Positions 14,385 through 14,692 of a DNA stretch of 14,692 nt are shown in pieces; within the stretch, counting starts at the first letter, position 1; every line of letters starts with the position of its first letter. The DNA lies in contig JAUXNR010000512.1 in the NCBI GenBank assembly GCA_030682755.1, positions 1-14,692 on the forward strand, in the 5' to 3' direction. A program made the translations under genes and the position numbers. Origin of the DNA: Flavobacterium sp. (GTDB taxonomy: Bacteria; Bacteroidota; Bacteroidia; Flavobacteriales; Flavobacteriaceae). A model generated the notes under the pieces. It ran no database searches. It saw only the letters and a list, made by a program, of their open reading frames with translations, and was not told where the DNA came from.

Positions 14385-14692
14385 TTAAAACAACAAGGAC
14401 AAACCTACTAAAAAGTTTCTTCCTGCTTGTGGGTAAAACCCTGCTCCTTCTATGGTTGTTATGCTTCCGGGATTTGAAAACTTTATTAAATGTGATTTCA
14501 TAGGAAATATTCAAATCATTTACAAAATAACTAGGTAATTTTGAACTTTCAGCATCAATATTTCCCATAAATTGTTCTCCAACAAATTTAGACAAGAAAG
14601 AAAGCTGCACGTTTTTGATTGGTATAAAGGTCAATCGATTTGCTGCGATAAAGTTGGGTGAAAAAGCAATGTTGGTAGTGCCTATATTTTCT
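14385..14692 (-). pseudogene. 3' end of a TonB-dependent receptor gene, frame broken
   Basis: Outer-membrane receptor C-terminus, cut by the right window edge. From the edge to about 14473 one frame reads ENIGTTNIAFSPNFIAANRL, then FIPIKNVQLSFLSKFVGEQF, MGNIDAESSKLPSYFVNDLN and SYEITFNKVFKS, typical of the last barrel strands. From about 14471 the family sequence continues in another frame: PGSITTIEGAGFYPQAGRNF and then LVGLSLLF with a stop at 14385-14387. Between the two, the usual segment of roughly 25-30 residues (with VNNIFN and YTYDDTW-like motifs) is missing. So an internal deletion near 14467-14472 removed part of the gene and shifted the frame. The translated frame now runs on for a meaningless tail of about 43 residues to 14338. 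The product would lack the final barrel strand with its terminal aromatic residue. A sequencing error cannot explain the missing residues. Confidence 0.8.

Noticed and set aside
14338..14470. 43-residue basic tail of the right-end ORF as a real protein end
   Set aside because: The family sequence continues in another frame over the same DNA up to the true stop and terminator, so the tail is a frameshift product.

Overview
The window reads as core chromosome of a member of the Flavobacteriaceae, most likely Flavobacterium or a close relative. The evidence is strongly AT-rich DNA, protein sequences of the flavobacterial type (L13, S9, S2, EF-Ts, GreA, DUF3127, a SusC/TonB-type receptor C-terminus), no convincing Shine-Dalgarno sites, and several matches to the Bacteroidetes promoter pattern TTG-N(17-23)-TAnnTTTG. 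There is no rRNA, tRNA, CRISPR array, prophage or intact mobile element.

Left end (1-1747): a small hypothetical membrane protein (+), a 26-bp direct repeat bracketing a terminator, and a LacI-family regulator (-). The regulator is separated from the next gene by a 312-bp divergent region holding two palindromes and the promoter of the ribosomal operon. Translation block (1748-4710): rplM-rpsI (overlapping by one base), rpsB behind a potentially structured leader, and tsf behind a long inverted repeat, closed by a strong terminator.

Middle (4778-9956): a + strand operon encodes a 1239-residue secreted TraB/GumN-type protein with a very long C-terminal extension, a VF530-type small DNA-binding protein, and the DNA repair enzyme Tag. 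The last two overlap by ATGA. The operon meets aat (Leu/Phe-tRNA-protein transferase, -) tail to tail with a 4-bp overlap. The following intergenic region carries an interspersed repeat and a 14-bp stem that probably terminates the next - strand operon.

Right part (10194-13793): flavin reductase-like protein and DUF3127 protein (-), a divergent two-TM histidine kinase with no response regulator beside it (+), then HIT protein and greA (-). The greA leader contains a terminator-like hairpin just after its promoter box. Right end (13794-14692): a divergent small lipoprotein with a Rieske-like fold in which both cluster histidines are replaced, then the 3' end of a TonB-dependent receptor gene (-) that appears broken by an out-of-frame internal deletion.

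I see no obvious multi-gene defence or biosynthetic system. The most interesting items are the histidine-less Rieske-like lipoprotein, the greA leader hairpin, the SSB-like tail of the DUF3127 protein, the giant TraB-type secreted protein, the candidate rpsB leader RNA and the broken receptor.
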